A stretch of 20,665 nucleotides of DNA from Bacteroidales bacterium UBA3143 (GTDB taxonomy: Bacteria > Bacteroidota > Bacteroidia > Bacteroidales > Dysgonomonadaceae): contig DEZB01000021.1 of NCBI GenBank assembly GCA_002364735.1, positions 2,012 to 22,676 on the forward strand. The letters run 5' to 3'. Numbering within the stretch: position 1 is the stretch's first letter; the number at the start of each line of letters is the position of its first letter. Of this stretch, positions 13,958-20,665 are shown in pieces. Made by a program: the position numbers and the translations under genes. Below the pieces are notes generated by a model. It was not told the origin of the DNA, did no database searches, and saw nothing but the letters and a program-made list of their open reading frames with translations.

Positions 13958-14689
13958 ATGAAGCGTATTCTTATTTTTCTATATCAATGGATCATCTTAA
14001 CACCCATATTCATTGTAATTACTATTTTCACTACATCAATCATGATGATTTTTTCTCCAATATTTGGGAATAGGTTCTGGGGTTACTATCCTCCAAAATG
14101 GTGGTCAAGATTAACGTGCTGGCTTTCTCTTTGTAGTGTGAAAACAACAGGGCACGAAAACTTAGATAAAAACACATCATATGTATTTATTGCTAACCAT
14201 CAAGGAGCATTTGATATATTTCTTGTTTATGGATTCCTGAATCAAAATATCAAATGGGTGCAAAAAGCAAGTCTTCGCAAAATACCTTTTGTTGGTAAAG
14301 CTTCAGAAATTGCCGGACATGTATTTGTTGATAATACAAGTATCGCTTCACGAAGAGACACCATAATTAAGGCAAAGAAAGAAATTGTTGGAGGTGTGTC
14401 AATGATGATGTTTCCTGAAGGAGCGCGTTCAAAAGATGGGAAGCTGTTGCCTTTTAGAAGAGGTGCTTATAGGGTAGCTATGGATATGAGGTTACCCATT
14501 GTACCTATAACCATCAATGGACCGTTTGATGTACTCAAAGTCAATAGTATGAAACTTAAACCTGGAAGGTTAGAGATGGTAATTCATAAACCAATTCCTA
14601 CAGTAAACTTAGAGCAAAAAGATTTACGGTCTTTGATAGATCAAACGAAAGAAATAATTTATGCTGATTTGTGGGAGAAATATAAGTAA
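13958..14689 (+). CDS. plsC: 1-acyl-glycerol-3-phosphate acyltransferase (PlsC family)
   Basis: A 243-residue PlsC/LPLAT family enzyme that adds the second acyl chain to lysophosphatidic acid, making phosphatidic acid at the inner membrane. A long hydrophobic N-terminal segment (about 4-35) anchors it. The catalytic motif NHQGAFD (80-86) gives the H-x4-D pair His81/Asp86. The second block, VQKASLRKIPFVGKA (101-115), and the third, FPEGARS (152-158), follow, then a VPI block (182-184). All four acyltransferase blocks are therefore present. I start at ATG 13958; a longer frame begins with TTG at 13886 upstream of the -7 box. Its product, phosphatidic acid, is the substrate of CdsA encoded later in the window. 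The exact acyl acceptor is not proven by sequence; ornithine-lipid acyltransferases look similar. Confidence 0.88.
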   Translation: MKRILIFLYQWIILTPIFIVITIFTTSIMMIFSPIFGNRFWGYYPPKWWSRLTCWLSLCSVKTTGHENLDKNTSYVFIANHQGAFDIFLVYGFLNQNIKWVQKASLRKIPFVGKASEIAGHVFVDNTSIASRRDTIIKAKKEIVGGVSMMMFPEGARSKDGKLLPFRRGAYRVAMDMRLPIVPITINGPFDVLKVNSMKLKPGRLEMVIHKPIPTVNLEQKDLRSLIDQTKEIIYADLWEKYK

Positions 14690-14778
14690 ACTAAAATTCA
14701 AGTTTTGCTTACGGTTATGAGAATCTATGAAATAGGGAAATATTTTGTAGAAGGTACTAAATATTTTGGTGTAGCTAT

Positions 14779-14850
14779 AAAAAAGGATTGGTTGTCTCAC
14801 GACAACCAATCTTCATTGTTAACCTTAAATCTAATACCATGAAAAACACG
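14779..14850 (-). ncRNA. Candidate small RNA, about 72 nt
   Basis: A free-standing transcription unit on the minus strand. The promoter is TTGC, 19 bases, TATATTTG (14884-14854). The predicted transcript starts near 14850 and ends at a strong terminator: GATTGGTTGTC-GTGA-GACAACCAATC (14811-14786) followed by C and six T (14785-14779). The 5' part (about 40 nt) is single-stranded and A/T-rich, a possible pairing region. A 21-codon frame beginning ATGGTATTAG (from 14840) runs through the hairpin to a stop at 14775, so a tiny protein is an alternative, though a coding region inside its own terminator is unlikely. I cannot name the RNA family. Confidence 0.55.
14786..14811 (-). terminator. Terminator hairpin of the candidate small RNA
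   Basis: An 11-bp perfect stem with a four-base loop. On the minus strand it is followed by a U tract. On the plus strand it could weakly end plsC transcription, but the sequence after it (TTCATTGTT) is a poor U tract. Confidence 0.8.
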
Positions 14851-14853
14851 ATG

Positions 14854-14884
14854 CAAATATAGTGCTCTCTGATGACATGTGCAA
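14854..14884 (-). promoter_or_regulatory. Promoter of the candidate small RNA
   Basis: TTGC (14884-14881), 19 bases, TATATTTG (14861-14854) on the minus strand. The same TTGC-N19 spacing is seen at the DUF5606 gene. It is one of the best promoter matches in the window and has no protein gene near its 3' side. Confidence 0.65.
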
Positions 14885-15117
14885 CTATATGCTCCTTAAA
14901 TGTAATTATATTAACTTAGTTTATTAACAAGCTCTCATTTTTGACACTTTTAAAGCGATAAAAAGAGGTTTAATGCGAATAGAGTATGGAGCAACGTGAA
15001 TAGAATGTGGATTATGATGTGATTAAAAGTATATGGCAGTATAAACTATTAATGACATATAGAGCAGTTTGAAATAGCTTTATACAAGATTTTAAAAGCA
15101 ATCATTAGTGCCTCTTT
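14885..15117. other. Gene-free spacer, nothing recognised
   Basis: AT-rich sequence between the small RNA promoter and the FemAB-like gene's stop codon. It contains only a loose direct repeat (GAATAGAGTATGGA at 14977-14990 and GAATAGAATGTGGA at 14998-15011). I see no convincing open frame, promoter or terminator. The FemAB-like gene has no clear terminator here. Confidence 0.4.
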
Positions 15118-16107
15118 TTATTCGTCATAAAATTTAGATGCGATAAAATTAATCCAACTCCAATTAAATTTATACCACCTGCGAGTAGCATGTTGTTTTC
15201 CCCCAAACTGAAGAATAAACCTTGGCTTTCCAGCTTTTTCGTGAAGATAACCAGCATCCATAAAGTCGAAATACTCGAATCCGTTTTTTTCGGCATAATC
15301 CAGTGCATGCCATATTGTATAAATAGTAGGGTAGAGGTTTTTATAAGTTTTTGTTTTGCCCCAGTAATAAAGACTATATGCGTTCTTATTTTCATGTAAA
15401 CCAACAATAATGCCTCCAATTATTTTGTCTTGATATTTTGCAATGAAAATCTTTCCTTTATCTTGAAGAATATAAGAGTAAAAGAAGTTGCAGAAATAAG
15501 TATATGGAGGAAATCGATGAGAGAACTTCCACTTCAAATTTTTATCTATCAATTTATAGATTTCAGCAAGTTTGTTTTCGTCTGTTACTTCTTCTATAAA
15601 CACCCCTTTTCGTTTAGCTTTATTTACTTGGTTTTTTCTTGAGCGTGAGAGTTGATGCCAAATTTTCCGTTTACGTTGTAATGAATTCTTTATATTTATC
15701 CACCTAATAGAGAAAAATTGATTATCTCGAAAGGCTTTGTATCCAAATATAGGATCGCCCAGATTACGTACTTGCACATAAAAGACTTTTGATTTTACCT
15801 CTTCCATTAGAGCATTCAATAATCTTGCAAATAACTCCTCTTCGGGTAAATCTGGTTGATAATAAGCAGGCTTTTGTGAAACGTAGCATCTTCTAAATAG
15901 TGATGTGTCCAATAGTTTGTTTATTCTCATTATATGAGCAAAAAGAGAGGCTAAAGGTTTTTCATTCTTGAAACAAACAATCATTAAAGGTGTGTAGAAA
16001 GATACATCTTGATATAAATCAAAAGTAGCAGCACTGTGAAAGAAACTCACATTTTCTAAAAAGGGTAAATCTTTTTTATTATAGAATACTTTTAAATTAT
16101 AAGGCAT
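15118..16107 (-). CDS. FemAB/GNAT-like acyltransferase
   Basis: A 329-residue protein that looks like the FemAB-type double-GNAT fold. The C-terminal part has KIFIAKYQDKIIGGIIVG, then YYWGKT and YPTIYTIWHALDYAEKNGFEYFD, followed by a DAG motif and a RFILQFGGK ending. These are typical of Bacteroidetes proteins annotated as GNAT or FemX-like. FemAB proteins add amino acids from aminoacyl-tRNA to peptidoglycan precursors, but relatives act on other acceptors, so the substrate is unknown. The middle (about 145-180) is lysine- and arginine-rich. I start at ATG 16107, beginning MPYNLKVFYNKKDLPFL; the longer frame to 16236 lies upstream of two -7 elements. It is divergent from galE, and an envelope or capsule role is plausible but inferred. 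Confidence 0.75.
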   Translation of the reverse strand: MPYNLKVFYNKKDLPFLENVSFFHSAATFDLYQDVSFYTPLMIVCFKNEKPLASLFAHIMRINKLLDTSLFRRCYVSQKPAYYQPDLPEEELFARLLNALMEEVKSKVFYVQVRNLGDPIFGYKAFRDNQFFSIRWINIKNSLQRKRKIWHQLSRSRKNQVNKAKRKGVFIEEVTDENKLAEIYKLIDKNLKWKFSHRFPPYTYFCNFFYSYILQDKGKIFIAKYQDKIIGGIIVGLHENKNAYSLYYWGKTKTYKNLYPTIYTIWHALDYAEKNGFEYFDFMDAGYLHEKAGKPRFILQFGGKQHATRRWYKFNWSWINFIASKFYDE

Positions 16108-16113
16108 ATCAAT

Positions 16114-16131
16114 CAAATATATACAAATATA
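16114..16131 (-). promoter_or_regulatory. Twin -7 elements before the FemAB-like gene
   Basis: Minus-strand TATATTTG occurs twice, at 16131-16124 and 16121-16114, as a 10-bp tandem duplication. The predicted starts near 16120 and 16110 leave leaders of only about 13 or 3 nt before the ATG at 16107. Confidence 0.5.
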
Positions 16132-16218
16132 AAAAATATTTTTAAGACCTTTCTTTTTATTGGGCAATTGTTTGAAAAATGAAAATTTTAGAGTGTCGTT
16201 ACCTTTGTTTTTTTCAGC

Positions 16219-16236
16219 GGATATCAAGGATATCAA
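16219..16236 (+). repeat. Tandem 9-bp repeat GGATATCAA upstream of galE
   Basis: Two perfect adjacent copies, 16219-16227 and 16228-16236, each containing palindromic GATATC. They cover about -41 to -24 relative to the predicted galE start, so they could be a regulator-binding site. A further -7-like TACCTTTG lies at 16200-16207. Confidence 0.5.
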
Positions 16237-16248
16237 ATATATAAAATG

Positions 16249-16256
16249 TATATTTG
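16249..16256 (+). promoter_or_regulatory. -7 promoter element of galE
   Basis: TATATTTG, a perfect TAnnTTTG match, predicts a start near 16260 and a leader of about 36 nt. No standard -33 TTTG is present at the right distance. Confidence 0.5.
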
Positions 16257-16295
16257 TAATAAGGAAATATTTAAATCAATATAAAGATAATTGTA

Positions 16296-17333
16296 ATGGT
16301 AAAGAAGAAAATACTTGTCACAGGCGGAACAGGATATATAGGTTCACACACAGTTGTAGAATTGCAAAATGCAGGCTATGAAGTTGTTATAGTAGACAAT
16401 TTGTCAAATTCAAACGCAGATGTAATAGAAGGGATTACTAAAATTACTGGTATTCGTCCTAAGTTTGAAAAAATAGATTGCAACGATCAACCAGCATTAA
16501 CCGCATTATTCAAGAAGCACAGACATATCGATGGTATCATTCATTTTGCGGCCAGCAAGGCTGTTGGAGAGTCAGTGCAGAAACCATTGATGTACTACAA
16601 AAACAATTTAGTGTCGCTTATCAATCTATTGGAGCTGATGCCTCAATTTGATGTGTCTGGCATTGTTTTTTCTTCATCTTGCACAGTTTATGGCGAACCA
16701 GATGAAAATCCAATTGACGAGAATGCACCAATAAAACCTGCTGCATCTCCTTATGGAAACACAAAACAAATTAATGAAGAAATTATTCAAGATTACGTTC
16801 ATTCAGGTGTACCCATCAAAAGCATTATTCTTCGTTATTTCAATCCAATAGGTGCACACCCAACTGCAGAAATTGGTGAACTTCCGATTGGTGTACCTCA
16901 AAATTTAGTTCCTTACATTACCCAAACGGGGATGAAGGTGCGCAAACAGTTGAGTGTTTTTGGTGACGATTATGACACGCCTGATGGGACATGCATACGC
17001 GATTTCATTAATGTAGTTGATCTCGCTAAGGCCCATGTTATAGCAGTAGAGAGAATGTTGAAAAACAAATCGAAGGAAAAGGTTGAAATATTCAATTTGG
17101 GTACTGGTAATGGAGTATCTGTTTTAGAACTTATCAATGTTTTTGAAAAAGTAGCTAACGAAAAACTTAATTATAAAATTGTTGGACGTCGCGAAGGTGA
17201 TATCGAAAAGATATGGGCAAATCCTGACAAAGCCAACAATGTATTAGGATGGAAGGCCGAAGCGTCTATAGAGGATACCATGGCGTCTGCATGGAAATGG
17301 CAACTTAAACTCCGTGACAAAGGAGTGATGTAA
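16296..17333 (+). CDS. galE: UDP-glucose 4-epimerase
   Basis: GalE interconverts UDP-glucose and UDP-galactose with tightly bound NAD, feeding the Leloir pathway and surface glycan synthesis in the cytoplasm. The 345-residue protein is an extended short-chain dehydrogenase. It has the NAD-binding GGTGYIGSH (10-18), IIHFAASKAVGES (81-93), SSSCTVYG (126-133), catalytic Tyr153 and Lys157 in YGNTK, and LRYFNPIGAH (about 177-186). The GTCIRDFINVVDLAKAH block is the usual C-terminal UDP-sugar region. All catalytic residues are present. It may also accept N-acetylated sugars, which sequence alone does not settle. It stands alone with its own promoter and terminator. GalM, encoded about 11 kb away, belongs to the same pathway but is an envelope lipoprotein here. 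Confidence 0.96.
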   Translation: MVKKKILVTGGTGYIGSHTVVELQNAGYEVVIVDNLSNSNADVIEGITKITGIRPKFEKIDCNDQPALTALFKKHRHIDGIIHFAASKAVGESVQKPLMYYKNNLVSLINLLELMPQFDVSGIVFSSSCTVYGEPDENPIDENAPIKPAASPYGNTKQINEEIIQDYVHSGVPIKSIILRYFNPIGAHPTAEIGELPIGVPQNLVPYITQTGMKVRKQLSVFGDDYDTPDGTCIRDFINVVDLAKAHVIAVERMLKNKSKEKVEIFNLGTGNGVSVLELINVFEKVANEKLNYKIVGRREGDIEKIWANPDKANNVLGWKAEASIEDTMASAWKWQLKLRDKGVM

Positions 17334-17414
17334 TAATGCAGACTTTATGTTGTTAGTAGCGAGTGTAGCAATACTATCTCAAAATTTATTACACTCCGTC
17401 AATCTATACAAAAC

Positions 17415-17453
17415 AAAACACCCATAAGTTTTATAATCCTATGGGTGTTTTTT
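17415..17453. terminator. Bidirectional terminator between galE and mgtE
   Basis: AAAACACCCATA (17415-17426) pairs with TATGGGTGTTTT (17440-17451). U tracts follow on the plus strand and, less cleanly, on the minus strand. It separates the convergent genes galE (+) and mgtE (-). Confidence 0.9.
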
Positions 17454-17478
17454 ATACGTATTTGAAATTGCAATTCGT

Positions 17479-18846
17479 TTATATATGTAGAATGGCTTGC
17501 GCAATATTGAAATAGATTATCAGACTCATAGCATCTACAATGGTCGTAATAAGCGGTCCGGCCATGATGGCTGGGTCTAACTTCAATTTCTTTGCTGCTA
17601 TTGGCAACAATCCACCAATTACTTTTGCCATCACAACAGTAGAAATGAGAGTGAGAGAGACTGTGAGAGCTACCAAAGCTGGAACTGTGGGTTCAAAAAT
17701 AAGAATCCGAGCAAAGTTTACAGCAGATAGCACAACACCACAAATAAGACTAATTAAGAATTCTTTTTTCAAAACTCTAAAGGCATCAGTTAGTTTAATG
17801 TCTCCAGTTGCCAAACCACGAATGATAAGCGTTGAACTCTGACTACCAGCATTTCCTCCAGTATCCATAAGCATGGGTATAAACATCCCCAAAAGAATGA
17901 GGGACTCAAGGGTGTTTGAAAAATTCTTCATGATATTGCCCGTGAAAGTGGCCGAAACAAGTAGCACCAATAACCATATAATTCTGTGTTTTGCTAAATT
18001 AAATATACTTGTGTCTAAGTACTCGGTTTCAGAAGGTGTCATGGCTGCCATTATCTGGAAGTCTTCAGTAGCTTCCTGCTCTATAACATCGAGTATGTCG
18101 TCAACAGTAATTATCCCCGTCAGTCTTCCCAGATTGTCCACTACAGGCATAGCCAATAGGTCATATCTCTTAAACATATCAGCCACCAATTCTTGGTCAT
18201 CGTTTGTGTTCACCACAATGATGTCCTTCTCCATTATATCCGTAATCTTTAGTGCTGGATCTTCGGTTACCAATGCACGCAGTGAAACTATTCCTATTAG
18301 TTTTTCATGCATGTTGGTAATGTAACATGTATAAACTGTTTCTTTTTTCAATCCTGTTTCACGTACATGAAACAATGCTTGTCCCACAGTCATATCTTCT
18401 GTTAGTCGCACATACTCAATTGTCATCAAGCTCCCAGCAGAGTCTTCAGGATAATTGAGGAATTGATTCACCAGTTTTCGTTTTTCGGGAGCTATATTTA
18501 TTAATACTCTATTGACAAACTCTGCCGGCATCTCTTCAATCATGTCAATCACATCATCAAAGAATGTATTATCTATTAGATACGGGAGTTCCGAGTCACT
18601 TATTGCATTTATAATTTCACGTTGATTTTCGATACTCAAAAACGAGAACACTTCAACAGCTTTCAGTTTTGGAAGCATGCGAAATAAAAGAAGTGCCAAA
18701 ACCTTATCGTTAAGGTCGTCCATCAATTCGGCAATGTCCGCTTCGTACATCTCTTCAAGATAACCACGCAACTGAATGATCTTTCTATCTCGAATGAGAT
18801 TTCTTACATCATTTTTCTCTAAAACAAATGTTGTTTCTTCGCTCAT
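17479..18846 (-). CDS. mgtE: Magnesium transporter MgtE
   Basis: A 455-residue MgtE/SLC41-type Mg2+ channel of the inner membrane. It has the cytoplasmic N domain (about 20-130), ending in the PEDSAGSLMT motif (133-142) before two CBS domains (about 145-260). These domains bind Mg2+ and close the pore when cytoplasmic Mg2+ is high. Five membrane helices follow from about 285. Family signatures are PMLMDTGGNAGSQSSTLIIRG (324-344) and DPAIMAGPLITTIVDAMSL (424-442). Asp438 lies in the pore helix and corresponds to the Mg2+-coordinating Asp432 of Thermus MgtE. The sequence looks complete. The leader of about 85 nt holds only a small hairpin, too short for an M-box Mg2+ riboswitch. Confidence 0.96.
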   Translation of the reverse strand: MSEETTFVLEKNDVRNLIRDRKIIQLRGYLEEMYEADIAELMDDLNDKVLALLLFRMLPKLKAVEVFSFLSIENQREIINAISDSELPYLIDNTFFDDVIDMIEEMPAEFVNRVLINIAPEKRKLVNQFLNYPEDSAGSLMTIEYVRLTEDMTVGQALFHVRETGLKKETVYTCYITNMHEKLIGIVSLRALVTEDPALKITDIMEKDIIVVNTNDDQELVADMFKRYDLLAMPVVDNLGRLTGIITVDDILDVIEQEATEDFQIMAAMTPSETEYLDTSIFNLAKHRIIWLLVLLVSATFTGNIMKNFSNTLESLILLGMFIPMLMDTGGNAGSQSSTLIIRGLATGDIKLTDAFRVLKKEFLISLICGVVLSAVNFARILIFEPTVPALVALTVSLTLISTVVMAKVIGGLLPIAAKKLKLDPAIMAGPLITTIVDAMSLIIYFNIAQAILHI

Positions 18847-18934
18847 TATTTATCATTGTTTTAAGATTTATACACTAATAATGCAACAACTATATCGGGG
18901 GAGATAGTTATTTACACTTTAAGTTTTTAAGATG

Positions 18935-18942
18935 CAAAGTTA
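18935..18942 (-). promoter_or_regulatory. -7 promoter element of mgtE
   Basis: Minus-strand TAACTTTG fits TAnnTTTG. It predicts a start near 18931 and a leader of about 85 nt. In the leader, AACTAT (18888-18893) pairs with ATAGTT (18904-18909) around a G-rich loop. Confidence 0.5.
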
Positions 18943-19021
18943 GTAATAAATAAGTAGAGAGGAACCTATATATGTACTTACTTAATTACTTTTCGCAAAG
19001 TAACCAAGCCTTTAAAAAGAG

Positions 19022-19864
19022 CTATATGAATGAGTTTGTTATTAGCAAATAAACATATATTGCTGGCACAACTATTAAAAGGCTATCTATTCTGTCCAAA
19101 ATGCCGCCATGACCAGGAATAAGGTTGCCTGTGTCTTTTACATTGTAGGTGCGTTTAATCATTGATTCGAACAAATCGCCCAATGTTGCAAACAAAGAGA
19201 CGATCAATGCAAAACCTATCCAAAAATAGATTGTGTACTCTACAAAAAGATAGGAGAAACCCACACCAGCTAAAACGGTGAATAGTATACCCCCAATAAA
19301 ACCTTCAATCGTCTTTTTTGGTGAAATGCGTTCAAGCAATTTATGTCTACCCAATGTGATACCCGTTACAAAAGCAAAAGTATCATTTACCCAAATAAAA
19401 ACAAAAATAGCTAACACAAAAGCATAGTAGTATAGTGCATTGGGAAGCTTATATTCATAAGATATCAAGAGCAGTAAGCACAATGGTAATGTGATGTATA
19501 ACTGACCGAATATTGAATAAATGATGGTGTTGAAAATATCGGTTCGCTTGATAACGATGGTAGATGCAAACAAAAACAACAAGTAGATGAGAGAGGTGAT
19601 GGGCAGTGCTAAAATGGTTATCTCTTCAAGAAATAAATAAGCACTCAAGAAGATGACTACGCCAAATAGAATGTTGAACAGTTTGCTGATTAAGTGAGGT
19701 GTTTTTTGCTCTATCAGTCTGTAAAATTCATCTAATGCAAAGACTAATATAGTGCCAAAAACAACAACAAAAGAGTATTGGTTGTACAATATTCCAAAAA
19801 GTAGAATACATACATATACCACTCCTGCAACGGCCCTTGTAATAAGATTGCGCCAGTTCAACAT
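19022..19864 (-). CDS. cdsA: Phosphatidate cytidylyltransferase
   Basis: CdsA makes CDP-diacylglycerol from phosphatidic acid and CTP at the inner membrane, the branch point of phospholipid synthesis. The 280-residue protein is highly hydrophobic with about eight membrane helices. It carries WVNDTFAFVTG (158-168), ISPKKTIEGFIGG (180-192) and the CdsA signature region SLFATLGDLFES..KDTGNLIPGHGGILDRIDS (223-261) with its conserved acids. It is 77 nt downstream of the DUF5606 gene with no terminator between, so it is probably read from that gene's promoter. The spacer has an imperfect hairpin (19898-19927). Its substrate is the product of the PlsC-type enzyme at 13958-14689. Bacteroidetes often keep ftsH near cdsA; it is not seen here. 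Confidence 0.95.
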   Translation of the reverse strand: MLNWRNLITRAVAGVVYVCILLFGILYNQYSFVVVFGTILVFALDEFYRLIEQKTPHLISKLFNILFGVVIFLSAYLFLEEITILALPITSLIYLLFLFASTIVIKRTDIFNTIIYSIFGQLYITLPLCLLLLISYEYKLPNALYYYAFVLAIFVFIWVNDTFAFVTGITLGRHKLLERISPKKTIEGFIGGILFTVLAGVGFSYLFVEYTIYFWIGFALIVSLFATLGDLFESMIKRTYNVKDTGNLIPGHGGILDRIDSLLIVVPAIYVYLLITNSFI

Positions 19865-19941
19865 AGAGCTTATTTTAAATGAATAATAAACACGTTATTT
19901 GTTTACGCAGCTCAAGCGCTTAACAAAATATTTCTATCAGC

Positions 19942-20424
19942 CTACTTTTCTGTCTTGTCTGTTTCTTCTGATTCTTCGGTTGTAGTTTCAGTTTCTTTTT
20001 CTTCAGCAGCACTTTCTTCAGCATCAAGTTTATTTTCTTCTGTTTCGAAGTCTATTTCGTTTTCGATAAGAAGGTTGTACCAATTCACTATTTTCTTAAT
20101 GTCAGAAGCATACACTTTTTCTTTGTCGTATGTAGGCAAAACAGTTCCGAAATATGCAAATAGGTCAGCGTTACTACTTTTTTTATCATCGGATATTTTA
20201 CCACCATCTTCCATCTCTTTTATTTTCACAAATACATCTTTTAATGGAACCTCTTCTTCAGATGTGTAAATAGCAATTTCTCCAAGTGAAACTATCTTTT
20301 CTTGTGGATAAATAGGAAGACGTTTTCCGTCAATTAATGACTCTACCAGTGTAATTGTTTTGCTTGTCGAAACAAGTTTGAATAATCCGGATTTACCAGA
20401 AATGGATAATATTTTTTTTAGCAT
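19942..20424 (-). CDS. DUF5606 family protein with acidic tail
   Basis: A 160-residue soluble protein matching the Bacteroidetes DUF5606 family as I recall it. It starts MLKKILSISGKSGLFKLVS, then has LVESLIDGKRLPIY and EKIVSLGEIAIYT, followed by the VYASDIKKIVNWYNLL block (about 107-122). The last 40 residues are a low-complexity tail of Glu, Thr, Asp and Lys with no predicted fold. No function is known to me. I start at the ATG at 20424 because the longer frame to 20487 begins upstream of the promoter -7 box and does not match the conserved N-terminus. It is probably the first gene of a unit with cdsA. A nucleic-acid or ribosome link would be a guess. Confidence 0.85.
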   Translation of the reverse strand: MLKKILSISGKSGLFKLVSTSKTITLVESLIDGKRLPIYPQEKIVSLGEIAIYTSEEEVPLKDVFVKIKEMEDGGKISDDKKSSNADLFAYFGTVLPTYDKEKVYASDIKKIVNWYNLLIENEIDFETEENKLDAEESAAEEKETETTTEESEETDKTEK

Positions 20425-20464
20425 GTAAATAAAGTAGTTATAATTTTTAGTCTCAAAAACTTTG

Positions 20465-20495
20465 CAAAAATACACAGACTCCTTCACATACGCAA
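20465..20495 (-). promoter_or_regulatory. Promoter of the DUF5606-cdsA unit
   Basis: Minus-strand TTGC (20495-20492), 19 bases, TATTTTTG (20472-20465) fits the Bacteroidetes pattern. The start is predicted near 20461, with a leader of about 36 nt before the ATG at 20424. Confidence 0.6.
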
Positions 20496-20600
20496 CTAAA
20501 TATATCTCTTGGAGGCAAAAAAGGTGAGTAATCTATAACTCTTAAGGATATAAGCCACCGCAATTTTCTGAATGATGGTAAAAGGATTTCAGTGTGTAGA

Positions 20601-20642
20601 AAGTGGTAAGTAGTAAGTGGTAAATAGTAAGTAGTAAGTGGA
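20601..20642 (+). repeat. Degenerate 7-bp tandem repeat, six units
   Basis: Six contiguous heptamers close to AAGTRGT: AAGTGGT, AAGTAGT, AAGTGGT, AAATAGT, AAGTAGT, AAGTGGA. The run lies in non-coding sequence at the window edge, about 105 bp upstream of the DUF5606 promoter. No gene is recognised in 20496-20665. Confidence 0.85.
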
Positions 20643-20665
20643 GTGTTAATGCCTGATAGACGTTG

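Noticed and set aside
14717..14842. A 41-codon plus-strand open frame after plsC
   Set aside because: It reads straight through the hairpin of the minus-strand small RNA, has no promoter of its own and resembles no family I know. It is explained better as a by-product of the hairpin sequence.
14977..15011. Loose 14-bp direct repeat (GAATAGAGTATGGA / GAATAGAATGTGGA)
   Set aside because: It is short, has two mismatches and lies in AT-rich sequence. It is not distinguishable from chance without a genome-wide search.
15105..15419. Same-strand frame overlapping the 3' end of the FemAB-like gene, a possible frameshift sign
   Set aside because: The FemAB-like frame is continuous to its stop and contains the conserved C-terminal motifs, so no frameshift is needed.
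18847..18931. M-box or other Mg2+ riboswitch in the mgtE leader
   Set aside because: The leader is only about 85 nt and has one short hairpin. M-box RNAs are much longer and have several conserved helices that are not seen.
20601..20642. CRISPR array at the heptamer repeat
   Set aside because: The units are 7 bp and directly adjacent, with no spacers and no cas genes.

Overview
This AT-rich window comes from a member of the Bacteroidales (phylum Bacteroidota). Three things point there. First, several families are typical of the phylum: DUF4286, DUF5606, an HU-CCDC81/SPOR membrane protein, a YbiT/YkpA-like ABC-F protein and a short HPPK. Second, most intergenic spaces carry the Bacteroidetes -7 promoter motif TAnnTTTG, with little sign of Shine-Dalgarno sequences. 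Third, there are lipoprotein and LPS (Kdo) genes. The exact genus cannot be read from the sequence. The window is chromosomal and mostly housekeeping; I see no transposase, integrase, CRISPR array, phage gene or recognisable defence system.

Layout. 1-2000: an ABC-F ATPase and tRNA-Ala(GGC), both on the minus strand. 2000-3960: a plus-strand run of DUF4286, ruvC and an HU-CCDC81/SPOR protein; the promoter of the first interlocks with the divergent tRNA promoter. 4040-8100: a lipoprotein aldose 1-epimerase (+) converging on an exported GH2 beta-mannosidase (-). Between them lies an imperfect 41-bp tandem repeat. 8290-10920: a long RelA/SpoT protein whose hydrolase centre is lost (+), converging on folK (-). 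11190-13380: an NfeD/ClpP-class membrane protease and kdsB (+). 13470-14690: a small membrane protein (-) whose start codon lies in one arm of a 13-bp inverted repeat, divergent from a PlsC-type acyltransferase (+). 14690-15117: a gene-poor stretch with a well-supported candidate small RNA on the minus strand. 15118-17333: a FemAB/GNAT-like transferase (-) divergent from galE (+). 17479-20424: mgtE, cdsA and a DUF5606 protein, all minus. 20601-20642: a degenerate 7-bp tandem repeat.

Functional themes are envelope building (kdsB, galE, plsC, cdsA, FemAB-like, NfeD, SPOR protein), stress and translation control (RelA-type synthetase, ABC-F, tRNA-Ala) and sugar processing (GalM, beta-mannosidase). 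Several start codons were moved downstream of the longest open frame because the longer start lies upstream of, or inside, a -7 promoter motif. The most noteworthy non-coding signal is the candidate small RNA of about 72 nt at 14779-14850. The most noteworthy protein signals are the decayed catalytic sites in the ABC-F protein and in the RelA hydrolase domain. No wholly new multi-gene system is evident.
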